Source of the DNA: Gammaproteobacteria bacterium
Lineage (GTDB): Bacteria > Pseudomonadota > Gammaproteobacteria > HK1
Direction: 5' to 3'
DNA: 64,000 nt
NCBI GenBank assembly: GCA_021773635.1
Contig: JAJFJV010000006.1
Coordinates: 62,001-126,000 of the forward strand
Program-made: the position numbers and the translations under genes
The notes under the pieces: model-generated
Databases searched by the model: none
What the model saw: only the letters and a program-made list of their open reading frames with translations
Told to the model about the DNA's origin: nothing
Shown: positions 1 through 9,500 of the stretch, piece by piece
Layout of the letters: every line of letters begins with the position of its first letter
Numbering within the stretch: the stretch's first letter is position 1

Positions 1-277
1 TGAAAAGCCGGGGGTAATGCAGGCGCAGCATGGCCGCGCAGGAGCCGGAGGGAGCGACCACATACTCGCAATCGGCAAAGGCCGTCATCACCTGGCGGGC
101 GATGGCGCGTGTGTCGCGGCTGTGGCCATTGTTGTAGGCGGGTTGTCCGCAGCAGGTCTGGGCTTCGGGAACCACCACCTCGCAACCCGCCTGTTCGAGC
201 AACCGGATGGCGGAAAAGGCCACATTGGGGCGGAACAGATCCACCAGACAGGTGACAAACAATCCGACCTTGGGCAT
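1..277 (-). CDS. lutA: LutA/YkgE-type iron-sulfur oxidoreductase subunit, C-terminal part off the window
   Basis: Only the first 92 codons lie in the window. The protein begins MPKVGLFVTCLVDLFRPN and carries the cysteine-rich motif QTCCGQPAYNNG near residue 40, which is the signature of the CCG domain found in lactate oxidation subunit LutA/LldE and in glycolate oxidase iron-sulfur subunits. In that family the domain helps pass electrons from lactate oxidation to the quinone pool as part of LutABC. The ATG was chosen because the family's usual N-terminus starts exactly here. The partner genes lutB and lutC would lie to the left and are not visible, so a glycolate-oxidase relative is the main alternative. 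Confidence 0.82.
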   Translation of the reverse strand, partial: MPKVGLFVTCLVDLFRPNVAFSAIRLLEQAGCEVVVPEAQTCCGQPAYNNGHSRDTRAIARQVMTAFADCEYVVAPSGSCAAMLRLHYPRLF

Positions 278-340
278 ATATAGCCCCCCTTTCCGAATCA
301 GCTTCCTGTCATTCTAGTCCAGAAGCCTGTACAGATGGTT

Positions 341-1227
341 TCAGGGCGCGTTTTTCAACGCCGCGATGCGTTCCTCGATGGGCGGGTGTGACATAAACAG
401 ACGCTTGAAGCCATGGCCCACGCCACCGGATATACCCATCGCCTCCACCTGCTCCGGCAGCTGTGAGGGCGCCGCCTGACCTCCGAGACGCTCCAGCGCA
501 GCGATCATATTGGCGCGCCCGCTGAGCTCGGAGCTACCGGCATCGGCGCGAAACTCGCGCCGACGGGAAAACCACATGACGATGATAGAGGCAAGAATCC
601 CGAGCGCGATCTGGGCCACGATGGAAACGATGTAATAGCCCGGACCATGGCCAGGCTGAGTCTTGAATACGCCCGATCGACGATGTGGCCAATGAGGCGA
701 GAGAGAAAGATCACGAAGGTATTCACCACGCCCTGGATCAGTGCCATGGTAATCATGTCGCCATTGGCCACATGACTCACCTCATGCGCCAGCACCGCCT
801 CCACCTCGTTACGGCGCATGGCACGCAACAGGCCGGTACTCACCGCCACCAGTGCGTTGTTACGGTTCCAGCCGGTAGCAAAGGCATTGGGCTCTGGCGA
901 ATCAAAAATTGCCACCTCGGGCATGCCGATCCCGGCGTCCCGTGCCTGCCGGGCCACCGTATCCACGAGCCAGGCCTCGTGCTCGTTCCGGGGCTGGGCG
1001 ATGATCTGCGCGCCGGTGGCACGTTTGGCCGACCACTTCGACATCAACAGGGAAATAAAGGATCCGGTAAAACCGATCACCGCCGCCATCACCAGCAATG
1101 CACCAAGATCGAGCCCTACCCCTTGGGCATCCAAGGTGCCCTGGATGCCGAGCAGTTGAAAAACAATGCTGATCACCACCAGTACCGCGATATTGGTGGC
1201 CAGAAACAAGCCCATGCGCTTTAGCAT
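341..1227 (-). pseudogene. htpX: Protease HtpX, interrupted by one frameshift
   Basis: HtpX is a heat-shock zinc metalloprotease (M48B) of the inner membrane that degrades misfolded membrane proteins. The first frame (from [16 protein letters not shown]) holds two N-terminal membrane segments and the zinc motif HEVSH with flanking ANGDM. The second frame, ending at 341, continues with [22 protein letters not shown], including the third zinc ligand region, and a normal C-terminus. The frames join near position 670, where one missing base on the minus strand (GCG-GTA-TTC becoming GCG-TAT-TC) restores [17 protein letters not shown]. The ATG at 1227 follows GGAG by seven bases. A sequencing or assembly error is as likely as a real mutation, since both halves look intact and well conserved. 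Confidence 0.85.
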
Positions 1228-1275
1228 TTCAATGCTCCATAACAAGCCGGTTAACTTATGAGTATCCCTGATAGG

Positions 1276-1301
1276 TCGGGGCCATCCCCTGATTTTTCAA
1301 G
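1276..1301 (-). promoter_or_regulatory. Sigma32-type heat-shock promoter of htpX
   Basis: On the minus strand CTTGAAA (1301-1295) is followed after 13 bases by CCCCGA (1281-1276). The sigma32 consensus is CTTGAAA, 11-16 bases, CCCCAT, so the -35 matches fully and the -10 closely. Transcription would begin about 40 bases before the htpX ATG at 1227. This fits htpX being a heat-shock gene and suggests that the gene is still under its normal control despite the frameshift. Confidence 0.6.
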
Positions 1302-1376
1302 CTTGCTCAGACAAGCATTCCACCAGAGCCGTGATGCCGGTATCCTTGGCGGCTTCATCCATTTGGGAGCCATCTG

Positions 1377-1970
1377 ATGGCTGAGCGCAAAGCAACGGTA
1401 AAACGCGATACCAAGGAAACCCGCATCCAGATCAGTGTCGATCTGGACGGGCAGGGCGATGCCCGCATACAGACAGGGGTCCCCTTTCTCGAGCACATGC
1501 TCGACCAGGTGGCACGTCACGGCCTGGTGGATCTGGATATCAAGGCCGACGGCGATCTCGAGATCGACGCCCACCACACGGTGGAGGATATCGGCATCGT
1601 ACTGGGGCAGGCTATGGCCAAGGCGCTGGGCGACAAGCGCGGCATTACCCGCTATGGACATGCCTATGTGCCGCTGGACGAGGCCCTGTCGCGGGTGGTG
1701 ATGGACTGGTCTGGTCGTGCTGGCCTTTGTTATCGCGTGCAGTATCCGCGTGCCCGCATCGGTGACTTCGACGTGGATCTCATTCACGAGTTCTTTCAGG
1801 GCTTCGTGAACGCCGCGGGAGTCACCCTGCACGTGGAAAATCTCTACGGTGACAACGCCCACCACATCGCCGAAACGGTGTTCAAGGCCTGGGGCCGGGC
1901 ACTGCGGATGGCCTCTGCACCGGATCCACGGATGGCGGACCGCCTGCCTTCCACCAAAGAAAAACTCTGA
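1377..1970 (+). CDS. hisB: Imidazoleglycerol-phosphate dehydratase
   Basis: This enzyme dehydrates imidazole glycerol phosphate to imidazole acetol phosphate in histidine biosynthesis. The 197-residue protein is the monofunctional form, without the phosphatase domain of E. coli HisB. The paired manganese-binding motifs are visible: [14 protein letters not shown] and [11 protein letters not shown] in the first half, and HEFFQGF and DNAHHIAE in the second half. GGGAG lies seven bases before the ATG. It is followed by hisH after 16 bases, so the two are co-transcribed. It is divergent from htpX. Confidence 0.96.
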   Translation: MAERKATVKRDTKETRIQISVDLDGQGDARIQTGVPFLEHMLDQVARHGLVDLDIKADGDLEIDAHHTVEDIGIVLGQAMAKALGDKRGITRYGHAYVPLDEALSRVVMDWSGRAGLCYRVQYPRARIGDFDVDLIHEFFQGFVNAAGVTLHVENLYGDNAHHIAETVFKAWGRALRMASAPDPRMADRLPSTKEKL

Positions 1971-1986
1971 GAGCGAGTACACGCTG

Positions 1987-2634
1987 GTGGAACGCATTGC
2001 AGTCGTAGACTACGGCATGGGCAATCTGCGCTCGGTGTCCAAGGCACTGGAGCACGTGGCCACCCCGGATCAAACGGTGGTGGTCACGGCTTCCGCCGAG
2101 ATACTGGGCAATGCCGATCGCGTAGTCTTTCCGGGACAGGGCGCGATCCGTCACTGCATGGCGGAAATCCGCCGCCTCGGGCTTCATGACGCCCTGATGG
2201 AAGCACTCGCTGGCAAACCTTTTCTTGGCATCTGCATCGGCCAACAAGCCCTGCTGGAAAACAGTGAGGAAGATACGGATACCCACGGATTAGGGGTTTT
2301 TAGTGGCACCGTAAAGCGCTTTCCCGGTGACATGCGAGATCCAGTCAATGGCGAGCGCCTGAAGATCCCTCACATGGGCTGGAACGGGGTTCAGCACGAT
2401 GGCGGCCACCCTCTATGGAAGGGCATTGCCAGTGGCGAGCGCTTCTATTTCGTGCACAGCTACTACGTCGCGCCGGAAAATCCCGCAGTCATTGCGGGCA
2501 CGACCCACTATGGGCTGGAATTTGCCTCGGCGGTGGCCAGGGACAACCTGTTCGCGGTGCAATTCCACCCGGAAAAGAGCCAGCATGCGGGTCTTGCGCT
2601 ACTCGGAAATTTCCTGCGCTGGCAGGTGACATGA
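1987..2634 (+). CDS. hisH: Imidazole glycerol phosphate synthase, glutaminase subunit
   Basis: HisH supplies ammonia from glutamine to HisF, which makes imidazole glycerol phosphate and AICAR. The 215-residue protein begins (GTG) ERIAVVDYGMGNLRSV. It has the class I amidotransferase nucleophile in GICIGQQAL, the oxyanion segment PGQGA, and the His-Glu pair in VQFHPEKS. The open frame extends upstream into hisB, but homology starts only at the GTG at 1987. The expected partners hisA and hisF do not follow; a small secreted protein gene overlaps the stop instead, so HisF must be encoded elsewhere. Confidence 0.93.
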   Translation: MERIAVVDYGMGNLRSVSKALEHVATPDQTVVVTASAEILGNADRVVFPGQGAIRHCMAEIRRLGLHDALMEALAGKPFLGICIGQQALLENSEEDTDTHGLGVFSGTVKRFPGDMRDPVNGERLKIPHMGWNGVQHDGGHPLWKGIASGERFYFVHSYYVAPENPAVIAGTTHYGLEFASAVARDNLFAVQFHPEKSQHAGLALLGNFLRWQVT

Positions 2635-2999
2635 AGCCAATTTACCAGGCCACCGCAATCCTGCTGCTGCTCGCACTGCTTGGTAGTCCGATTGTGGTAG
2701 CAGCACAGGAAGTGCCAACAGAACCTTCCCCTGAAGGCGGAGCAGCCAACAGCTCGTATGTTCCTTTACGGATCAAGGTGGTCGTCAAAAACGGCTCAAG
2801 CTTTCGCAAGATGCTGACCGTCTACGACAACAATTGCCGGCGTCATCTGCTCATTTCCAAACGCTTCCAGGCCTGGGGCAGTGAAACGGTGACGGCCTGC
2901 ACAAACGACAAGGGCCTCGCCAATATCACCGTGGATCGGTTGGGTCTGGCCAAGAAACAGTTCCGGCAAGTAAAAAGAATGGCTACCATTAGATACTAA
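2631..2999 (+). CDS. Small secreted protein of unknown function
   Basis: The ATG overlaps the hisH stop as ATGA, which suggests translational coupling. The 122-residue product starts MKPIYQATAILLLLALLGSP followed by VVAAQE, a typical Sec signal peptide with probable cleavage after VAA-Q. The mature part is basic and contains two cysteines (in NNCRRH and TACTND) that could form a disulfide in the periplasm. It ends KRMATIRY. I recognise no domain. The coupling to hisH may be only positional. The downstream neighbour hlyD is convergent, with 22 bases between the stops and no clear terminator. Confidence 0.7.
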   Translation: MKPIYQATAILLLLALLGSPIVVAAQEVPTEPSPEGGAANSSYVPLRIKVVVKNGSSFRKMLTVYDNNCRRHLLISKRFQAWGSETVTACTNDKGLANITVDRLGLAKKQFRQVKRMATIRY

Positions 3000-3021
3000 G
3001 GAAGCTCTGACCCCCGCTTGT

Positions 3022-4347
3022 TTAACGCTCCCGAATACTTTCACTCCGGTAGCGCAGTAATGGCGCCAGCAGATATTCGATAATCCGGCGCTTGCCGATT
3101 TTCGCCTCGACACTCACGCGCATGCCCGGTGAAAGATTCACGTCCTTACCCTCCACAGGGATCGTGGTCCGGTCCATCGCAACCTGAGCGCTATAGATTA
3201 GGCCATTCTCTTCACTACTGACCGCATCATCGGACAGGGACTCGATCCTGCCATCAATGGTGCCGTAGCGGGTAAACGGGAAGGCGTCGATTTTAATCTC
3301 CGCGATTTGTCCCTCCTTTACGAAACCAATGTCCTTGTTTTCCACCCAGGCCTCCACCTGAAGACTTCGGCCCTCCGGCACGATTTGCATCAACTGTTGT
3401 GCGGGCGTCACCACACCACCGATAGTGTAGACGCTCAATTGCTTGATAACGCCAGCTACCGGCGCGGTCAGATTTTGACGAATATTTCTTTGTTCCGCTT
3501 TTTGCAATTCTTCCCGAGTCACCTTCAGGCGCACCTCCACCTCAGCCAGTGCCTGCAACCAGCGGGACCGGCTGTTGGCCTTGAGTGTGGCCTTGCGTTC
3601 ATCCAGCGATGCAATGCCCGCACTGTTGGCAAGCAGCAATTTTCGTTGTATCTCACGCTCCCGTGTTTGCTGCACTCGTAGTTGCTCAAGCTCCAGCCAC
3701 CGGGTGCGGGACACCATGTTTTTTCCCAGCAATTTCTTTAGCGAATCAGCACGCTCGGTGATGAGAGGTATGGTCGCACCAAGTTGGAAGATGCGTTCCC
3801 GTGTTGCTGCTCTCTCCGCCTGTTTTTGTTTTATCTGTTGGCGAATTTCGGCGAGGCGTGATTGATAATCGCGCCACTCCGATATAATTCTTTGATGCAC
3901 CAGGGAGTCCGCTATTTTTTCTGGTACTTCTCCGGTATCCAGTGCCTGGAGCAAAGTATGTAGCCGGTGTTGATCCTGGAGCGTCGCATGTTGTTCTGCG
4001 ACCAGCCGATCGCGATCTGCACGGGTTGCGGTGGCGTCCAGTTCGATCAGGACATCACCCTGCTTTACCCGTGCATCTTCGCTGACATGGATGGCTGTGA
4101 TAACGCCGGTTTCCAGCGGCTGTATCAGCTTGATTCGGCTGGAGGGCAGAATCTTGCCCTGGGCGACGGCGACAATATCTACCTCACCAATCACGGCCCA
4201 GAATAACGCTGCCAAAAAAAACAATATGACCGCCCACAATATGGCGCGGCCCAACGGCGATGGCGGTGTCTGCTGAATTTCCAGTGCGGCGGGCAGGAAT
4301 TGCAGGGACTCGCCGCCGTTATCTCGTATTTTAAAAAACCGGGCCAT
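3022..4347 (-). CDS. hlyD: Type I secretion membrane fusion protein, HlyD family
   Basis: This periplasmic adaptor links the inner-membrane ABC exporter to a TolC-type outer-membrane channel. The protein has a short cytoplasmic N-terminus, one membrane segment at about residues 34-53, a biotinyl-lipoyl-like half motif after EVDIVAVAQGKI, a long coiled-coil hairpin at about residues 95-280, then the second lipoyl half (TAPVAGVIKQLSV) and a beta-barrel with NKDIGFV and AFPFTRYGTI. The C-terminus ESIRER closely resembles HlyD of the haemolysin system. The ATG at 4347 was chosen over an in-frame TTG at 4356 that overlaps the hlyB stop. No tolC homologue is in the window, so the outer-membrane channel must come from elsewhere. 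Confidence 0.93.
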   Translation of the reverse strand: MARFFKIRDNGGESLQFLPAALEIQQTPPSPLGRAILWAVILFFLAALFWAVIGEVDIVAVAQGKILPSSRIKLIQPLETGVITAIHVSEDARVKQGDVLIELDATATRADRDRLVAEQHATLQDQHRLHTLLQALDTGEVPEKIADSLVHQRIISEWRDYQSRLAEIRQQIKQKQAERAATRERIFQLGATIPLITERADSLKKLLGKNMVSRTRWLELEQLRVQQTREREIQRKLLLANSAGIASLDERKATLKANSRSRWLQALAEVEVRLKVTREELQKAEQRNIRQNLTAPVAGVIKQLSVYTIGGVVTPAQQLMQIVPEGRSLQVEAWVENKDIGFVKEGQIAEIKIDAFPFTRYGTIDGRIESLSDDAVSSEENGLIYSAQVAMDRTTIPVEGKDVNLSPGMRVSVEAKIGKRRIIEYLLAPLLRYRSESIRER

Positions 4348-4352
4348 TTCGG

Positions 4353-6500
4353 TCAACCGGCCTGATGCGCGTACAACTGGGCATAACGACCTTGCTGTTT
4401 CCTTAAATCATCGGGGCTGCCCTGCTCTGCAATTCTTCCCTGCTCCAGCACGATAAGATGATCTGCCTCGCGCACCGCACTCAGTCGATGGGCGATGATG
4501 AATACGGTCCTGCCCTTGCAGATATGGCGCATATTTTTCTGGATGATGCATTCCGATTCGTAATCCAGCGCCGAGGTCGCCTCGTCGAAAATGAGTATTC
4601 GGGGATTGCCCACCAGTGCGCGCGCAATGGCAAGGCGTTGACGCTGTCCACCGGAAAGATTGCAGCCGTGTTCTCCCACAAGAGTGTCGTAGCCATCGGC
4701 TAATTCAAGTATAAATTCATGTGCGCCAGACAGCCTGGCTGCATGTGTGACCGCCTCCATGGGCATGGCCGGATCGCTGATGGCGATGTTTTCCCGGATC
4801 GATCGATTGAACAGAAAGTTCTCCTGCAATACGACCCCGAGACTGCGTCGCAGCCATACCGGATCGACCATGGAAAGATCGACCCCATCCACCAGCACCC
4901 GGCCGGATTCCGGCACGTGCAGCCGCTGGATCAGCTTGGTTAAAGTACTTTTTCCGGAGCCGGATCGGCCGACGATACCAATAACTTTTCCGGGAGAAAT
5001 ATCGATGCTGATATCGTGCAGAATCTGCGGTCCATCGGGACGGTAGCGGAAACTCACATGCCTGAACGTAACGCGACCCCGGAGCCTGGGCAAAGAGCTA
5101 CGTGTTGGGCTATGAGCTGGCTCGGGCTGGGCGTTGAGAATATCGCCGAGCCGTTGCACCGAGATACCCGCCTGTTGAAATTCCTGCCACAGCTGCACGA
5201 TCTTCAGGATCGGGCCGCTGACGCGGGCAGCCAACATGTTAAAGGCGACCAACTGCCCGACGCTTAGATGGCCCTCCATAACCTGCCGGGCGCCAACCCA
5301 CAGGATTAAAGCAATAGTCACCTTGTTGATAAACGAAGCGGTCTGACCAGCGATATTTCCCAGATTCGTCGCCTTGAAACCGGCACTAACGTAAGCGGCC
5401 AGCTGCTCCTCCCAACGGCGTTGGTTCTGTGGCTCGATGGCGGCCGCCTTGATGGTCTCAATACCATTGACGGATTCCACCAGAAAGGCCTGATTTTCCG
5501 CACCGCGATTGAATTTTTCGTGCAGGCGCGCACGCAACACCGGGGTAATAAAGACCGACAGCAGCACATAGAACGGAATGGCACCAATCACTACCCAGGT
5601 GAGCAGCGGACTGTAGATAGTCATCACCATCAGAAAGACGATGATGAAGAACAGATCGATCACCGACATCATGGCCGAACCAGTGAGGAAATTGCGAATG
5701 CTTTCCAGTTCGCGCACGCGGGCCACGGTATCGCCCACCCGCCGTGATTCGAAGTAACTGATGGGCAGGGCCATCAGGTGGCCAAAAAGTCGCGCCCCGA
5801 GCATCACATCGATGCGATTGGAGGTATGGCTAAAAACATAACTTCGCAGACCGGTTAGCAACACCTCAAAGAAGGCAACCACCAACAAGCCAACGGCCAG
5901 CACATCCAGGGTGGTCAGGCCCCGGTGCACCAGCACCTTATCGATGATCACCTGGAAAAACAGCGGCGTTACCAGGGCAAACAACTGCACGAAAAAAGAA
6001 GCAAGCAGTACTTCCGCAAACAGCTTTTTGTATTTCAGGATGGCGGTAATAAACCAGGAAAAGTCAAAGCGCCGGAAGGTATCCAGCAATCTGGCACGAC
6101 GGGTAACAAGAATCAGTTCACCGGACCAGTTTTTCTCAAACTGCTCCCGGTCAATACTTAGCGGGCGCTGCTCACGCGGGTCCTGAATGAGCAGTTTATG
6201 TTCCGCCAGGCGCGCAATAATAAAAAAATGCCCATCGGTATGATGAGCCATCACCGGCAACGGGGTATTCTGCAAACGCTTCCAGTCACTTCGAACCCGG
6301 CGGGCCTTCAGCTTGAGCCAGCGGGCTGCCAGCAGAATGTCCGTGGTTTCGAAATACTTTCCACTCTCGCCGAACTGGTGTCGAAGCTGCCCGGGATCAA
6401 CCGCCACCTGATGCAAGCGGGCAATAATCGTCAGACAAACGAGGCCCGGGTCGATCGCATTCGACGCAGAATGTTTTGTTTGGTTTTGAACTGCTTCCAT
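4353..6500 (-). CDS. hlyB: Type I secretion ABC exporter with C39-like domain, HlyB family
   Basis: This 715-residue ATPase/permease drives export of the RTX protein encoded just upstream. Residues 10-140 form a C39 peptidase-like domain. The position of the catalytic cysteine region reads DPGLVCLTII without the conserved QxxxxCG arrangement, so it should be a non-cutting substrate-binding domain as in HlyB. Membrane segments fill about 150-430 and include the family motif LPISYFESRRVGDTVARVRE. The nucleotide-binding domain has Walker A GRSGSGKST (about 511), signature LSGGQRQR (about 612) and Walker B ILIFDEATSALD (about 635). It starts 34 bases after the RTX stop and almost abuts hlyD. Confidence 0.95.
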   Translation of the reverse strand: MEAVQNQTKHSASNAIDPGLVCLTIIARLHQVAVDPGQLRHQFGESGKYFETTDILLAARWLKLKARRVRSDWKRLQNTPLPVMAHHTDGHFFIIARLAEHKLLIQDPREQRPLSIDREQFEKNWSGELILVTRRARLLDTFRRFDFSWFITAILKYKKLFAEVLLASFFVQLFALVTPLFFQVIIDKVLVHRGLTTLDVLAVGLLVVAFFEVLLTGLRSYVFSHTSNRIDVMLGARLFGHLMALPISYFESRRVGDTVARVRELESIRNFLTGSAMMSVIDLFFIIVFLMVMTIYSPLLTWVVIGAIPFYVLLSVFITPVLRARLHEKFNRGAENQAFLVESVNGIETIKAAAIEPQNQRRWEEQLAAYVSAGFKATNLGNIAGQTASFINKVTIALILWVGARQVMEGHLSVGQLVAFNMLAARVSGPILKIVQLWQEFQQAGISVQRLGDILNAQPEPAHSPTRSSLPRLRGRVTFRHVSFRYRPDGPQILHDISIDISPGKVIGIVGRSGSGKSTLTKLIQRLHVPESGRVLVDGVDLSMVDPVWLRRSLGVVLQENFLFNRSIRENIAISDPAMPMEAVTHAARLSGAHEFILELADGYDTLVGEHGCNLSGGQRQRLAIARALVGNPRILIFDEATSALDYESECIIQKNMRHICKGRTVFIIAHRLSAVREADHLIVLEQGRIAEQGSPDDLRKQQGRYAQLYAHQAG

Positions 6501-6534
6501 GCGGTTCAGCTATCCTTTTTTGGCTTTGCCAGAT

Positions 6535-9500
6535 CTACATCGGCTGCCAACTCGCGGCAATCACACCCTGAACCTCTTCGCGCAACACCGGCGATGGACT
6601 TAAAGCTCCCGAGGAGGTGGGCACAAAACTCGCCATGGCACTGACCAGTTGTGCCACCTGTGCTTCCAGTAGCACCTGCCCATCACTGGTGGTAAATGAA
6701 GCCATGGATGTGGCACGCCCATCTCGATACCAGTGTTCCATGGTCACGCCTTCGCTGCCTCCAAGCACTCCGATATTTAAATCCTGATTATCCCGCCAAA
6801 ACCACAGATCATCAGGCGCTATTCCCTCACCAAAAAGTAATCGATCATTGCCCTGCCGGTCCTTAATCGAATCATGGCCGTCCCCCAATCCAAAGAGATA
6901 GGTGTCGTCACCGCGCCCACCCACCAGGCGATCATCTCCCGGCCCACCTGTGAGCACATCGTTGCCACGTCCCCCCGTGAGTTTGTCATCGCCACTGCCG
7001 CCGTAAAGCGTATCGTCACCGTTCTGGCCCTTGAGCTTGTCATCTCCGGCGCCGCCATAAAGACGGTCATTGCCGTCCCTGCCTTTGAGGACATCACGAC
7101 CATCCTGGCCATCAAAGATATCGCTACCATTGGTACCCGCAAGCCTGTCCGAAGTGACTGCTCCGAGTACAGCATCGGGATTGCTATTTACGAAAAGATT
7201 GAATGTGGCCCCCACGGTCGTACCACTCTGATCCTGGGCCTGCAGCTGGATAGCATGGTTACCACCATCACGGATGGGATTACCGGAATAACTGAGGGTT
7301 AGGGGATCGAAAGTGAGCCACGAGGGCAGGGTGCTGCCGTCCGCGAGCGTCGAGCCATAGGTAAGTGGAGTGCCACTGCTGAAGGTATCGGCTGGCAGGC
7401 TGAAAGAGAAGGGAAGATATTTCAGTATCATGCGGTCCTCTGGGGGTGTGAGCAGTGCCGGAGGTTGCTCTACCTGACCGAGGATTGCCGGCAGATCCCA
7501 CACGCTACTGTCCGCGAAATGCACTTCGCTTAGGGGATAGTCGATACCGTTGCTGAAAAAACTCTGTACGGTAAGGCGATCCTGGGTGCCATCGATGGCA
7601 AGCACGAGGTCCATTCCTTCGCGGCTGACAAGGACTTGCCCTGAAGCCACATCCATTTCGATGATGTCACCGGCGTCTGGCAGACTTTGCGGGGCGATCA
7701 CATCCTGACCATAGCCCGGACCAAAGACGTATGTGTCAGCATCCGCGCCGCCGTCAAGGGTGTCGTTGCCAGTACCACCATCAAGCCGATCATCACCGGC
7801 CTTGCCCACCAAGGTGTCATTCCCGGCAAAGCCCATCAGCCGATCCGTGACTGTGGTGCCACTTAAGGTATCGTCCAGCTCGGTGCCATCCAGATCAAAA
7901 CCCCTGGCCAGCAATTGTGCCGGATTCAGGATCGCGCCATCGGCAAACTTAAACTGGTCGATTGACAGGCTGTTGACAGGATCATCAGGGTCGAAGCCTT
8001 CTACGTGGATTGCCCCACCATCGGGGAAATTGAGTTTGAGGGACCCTAGCGATAGGGAGATATCCGTGTCACCGATCCCGGCACCAAAGATCAGAGTATT
8101 GCCACTGGTATCCACCAGCGTATCCACACCATCGCCAACGTTGTAGACATAGGAGTCATGGCCAGCACCGCCGGCAAGGACATCGTTACCAGGCCCGCCA
8201 TTTAACGTATCGTCACCATCATCACCGGACAGCGTATCGTTACCGGTTCCGGCAAACAGGATGTCGGCCCCGCCATTGCCCTGGAGCACATCATTGGCGT
8301 CACTGCCATAGAGGATGTCGTTTTGCGGGGTACCTGCCGGATCGGAAACCAGCGCCAGCAGCCCCGCCTGATCCAGGGTGCTGCCATCGCTGAACTCGAC
8401 CAGATCAATACCCAGCGTGTTAGCAGGATCAGCCTGATCAAAATTTTGTATCTGTATGCTTCCAGCAGGGGAAACGCCTCCGAAAACACTCAAGGACACA
8501 TCGATATTGAAGGCGCCGGACGACAGGGTAACGCTAATATCCGAAGCCGTTATGCCCCCACCAAACAGTCCCGCACCGAAACGCAACGTATTACTACCGC
8601 TGTCCACCAAGCTATCCGAGCCATCGAAGGCGCCAAAGAGGTAAGTATCGTGTCCCGTCCCACCAGCCACCAGATCATTTCCAACGCCCCCAATCAGGAG
8701 ATCATCACCCGCGCCTCCGTACAGCGCATCATTGCCGAGGTCACCCTGCAAGGTGTCATTGCCCTGGCCACCATCCAGCACGTCGTCACCATGCACGCCC
8801 GATAACAGATCATTGCCTGCACCGCCGTTGAGGGTGTCGTTGCCTAGCCTACCATCGAGTACATCATCACCATCGCCGCCATCAAGCATATCGTCACCAT
8901 CGAGTCCGAACAGAGTGTCATTCCCGCCTCCGCCGAAAAGTGTATCGGCCCCATCAAGGCCGTACAGAAAATCGTTCCCGTCGTTACCCTGCAGCACATC
9001 ATCGCCATTGCTGCCGTAGACAATGTCATCCTGGGGCGTACCGTCCTGGTTGGAGCCGAGGGCCAGCAATTGTGCCTGGTTCAATGCAGTCCCATCGGCA
9101 AACTCGACCCGATCGATACTGAGCGTGCTGGTGGCGTTGATCGCAAAGAAGCCTTGCAATTGTACGGCCCCGCCATCGGGGAGATTAATGTTGAAGGCGC
9201 CCTGTGATGGAGTAATGGCAAGATCTGCAATGCCTATACCGGTACCAAAACGTAGCGTGTTAGCACCACTATCCACCACGCTATCCGTACCATCACCCAA
9301 GTTGTACAGATAGCTATCGCGACCGGCACCGCCTTCGAGAGTGTCGTTGCCGGCACCGCCTTCCAAGATGTCGTCACCGACATCTCCGTAGAGCGTGTCG
9401 TTGTTAGCATCGCCATACAACACATCATCGCCTTGCTCTCCATAGAGAATGTCATCACCAGTGCTGCCAAACAGGCTGTCGTTACCACCCTGGCCAAACA

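Noticed and set aside
4353-6500. The C39-like domain of the exporter as an active leader peptidase
   Set aside because: The conserved catalytic cysteine arrangement is not present and the substrate is an RTX protein with a C-terminal signal.
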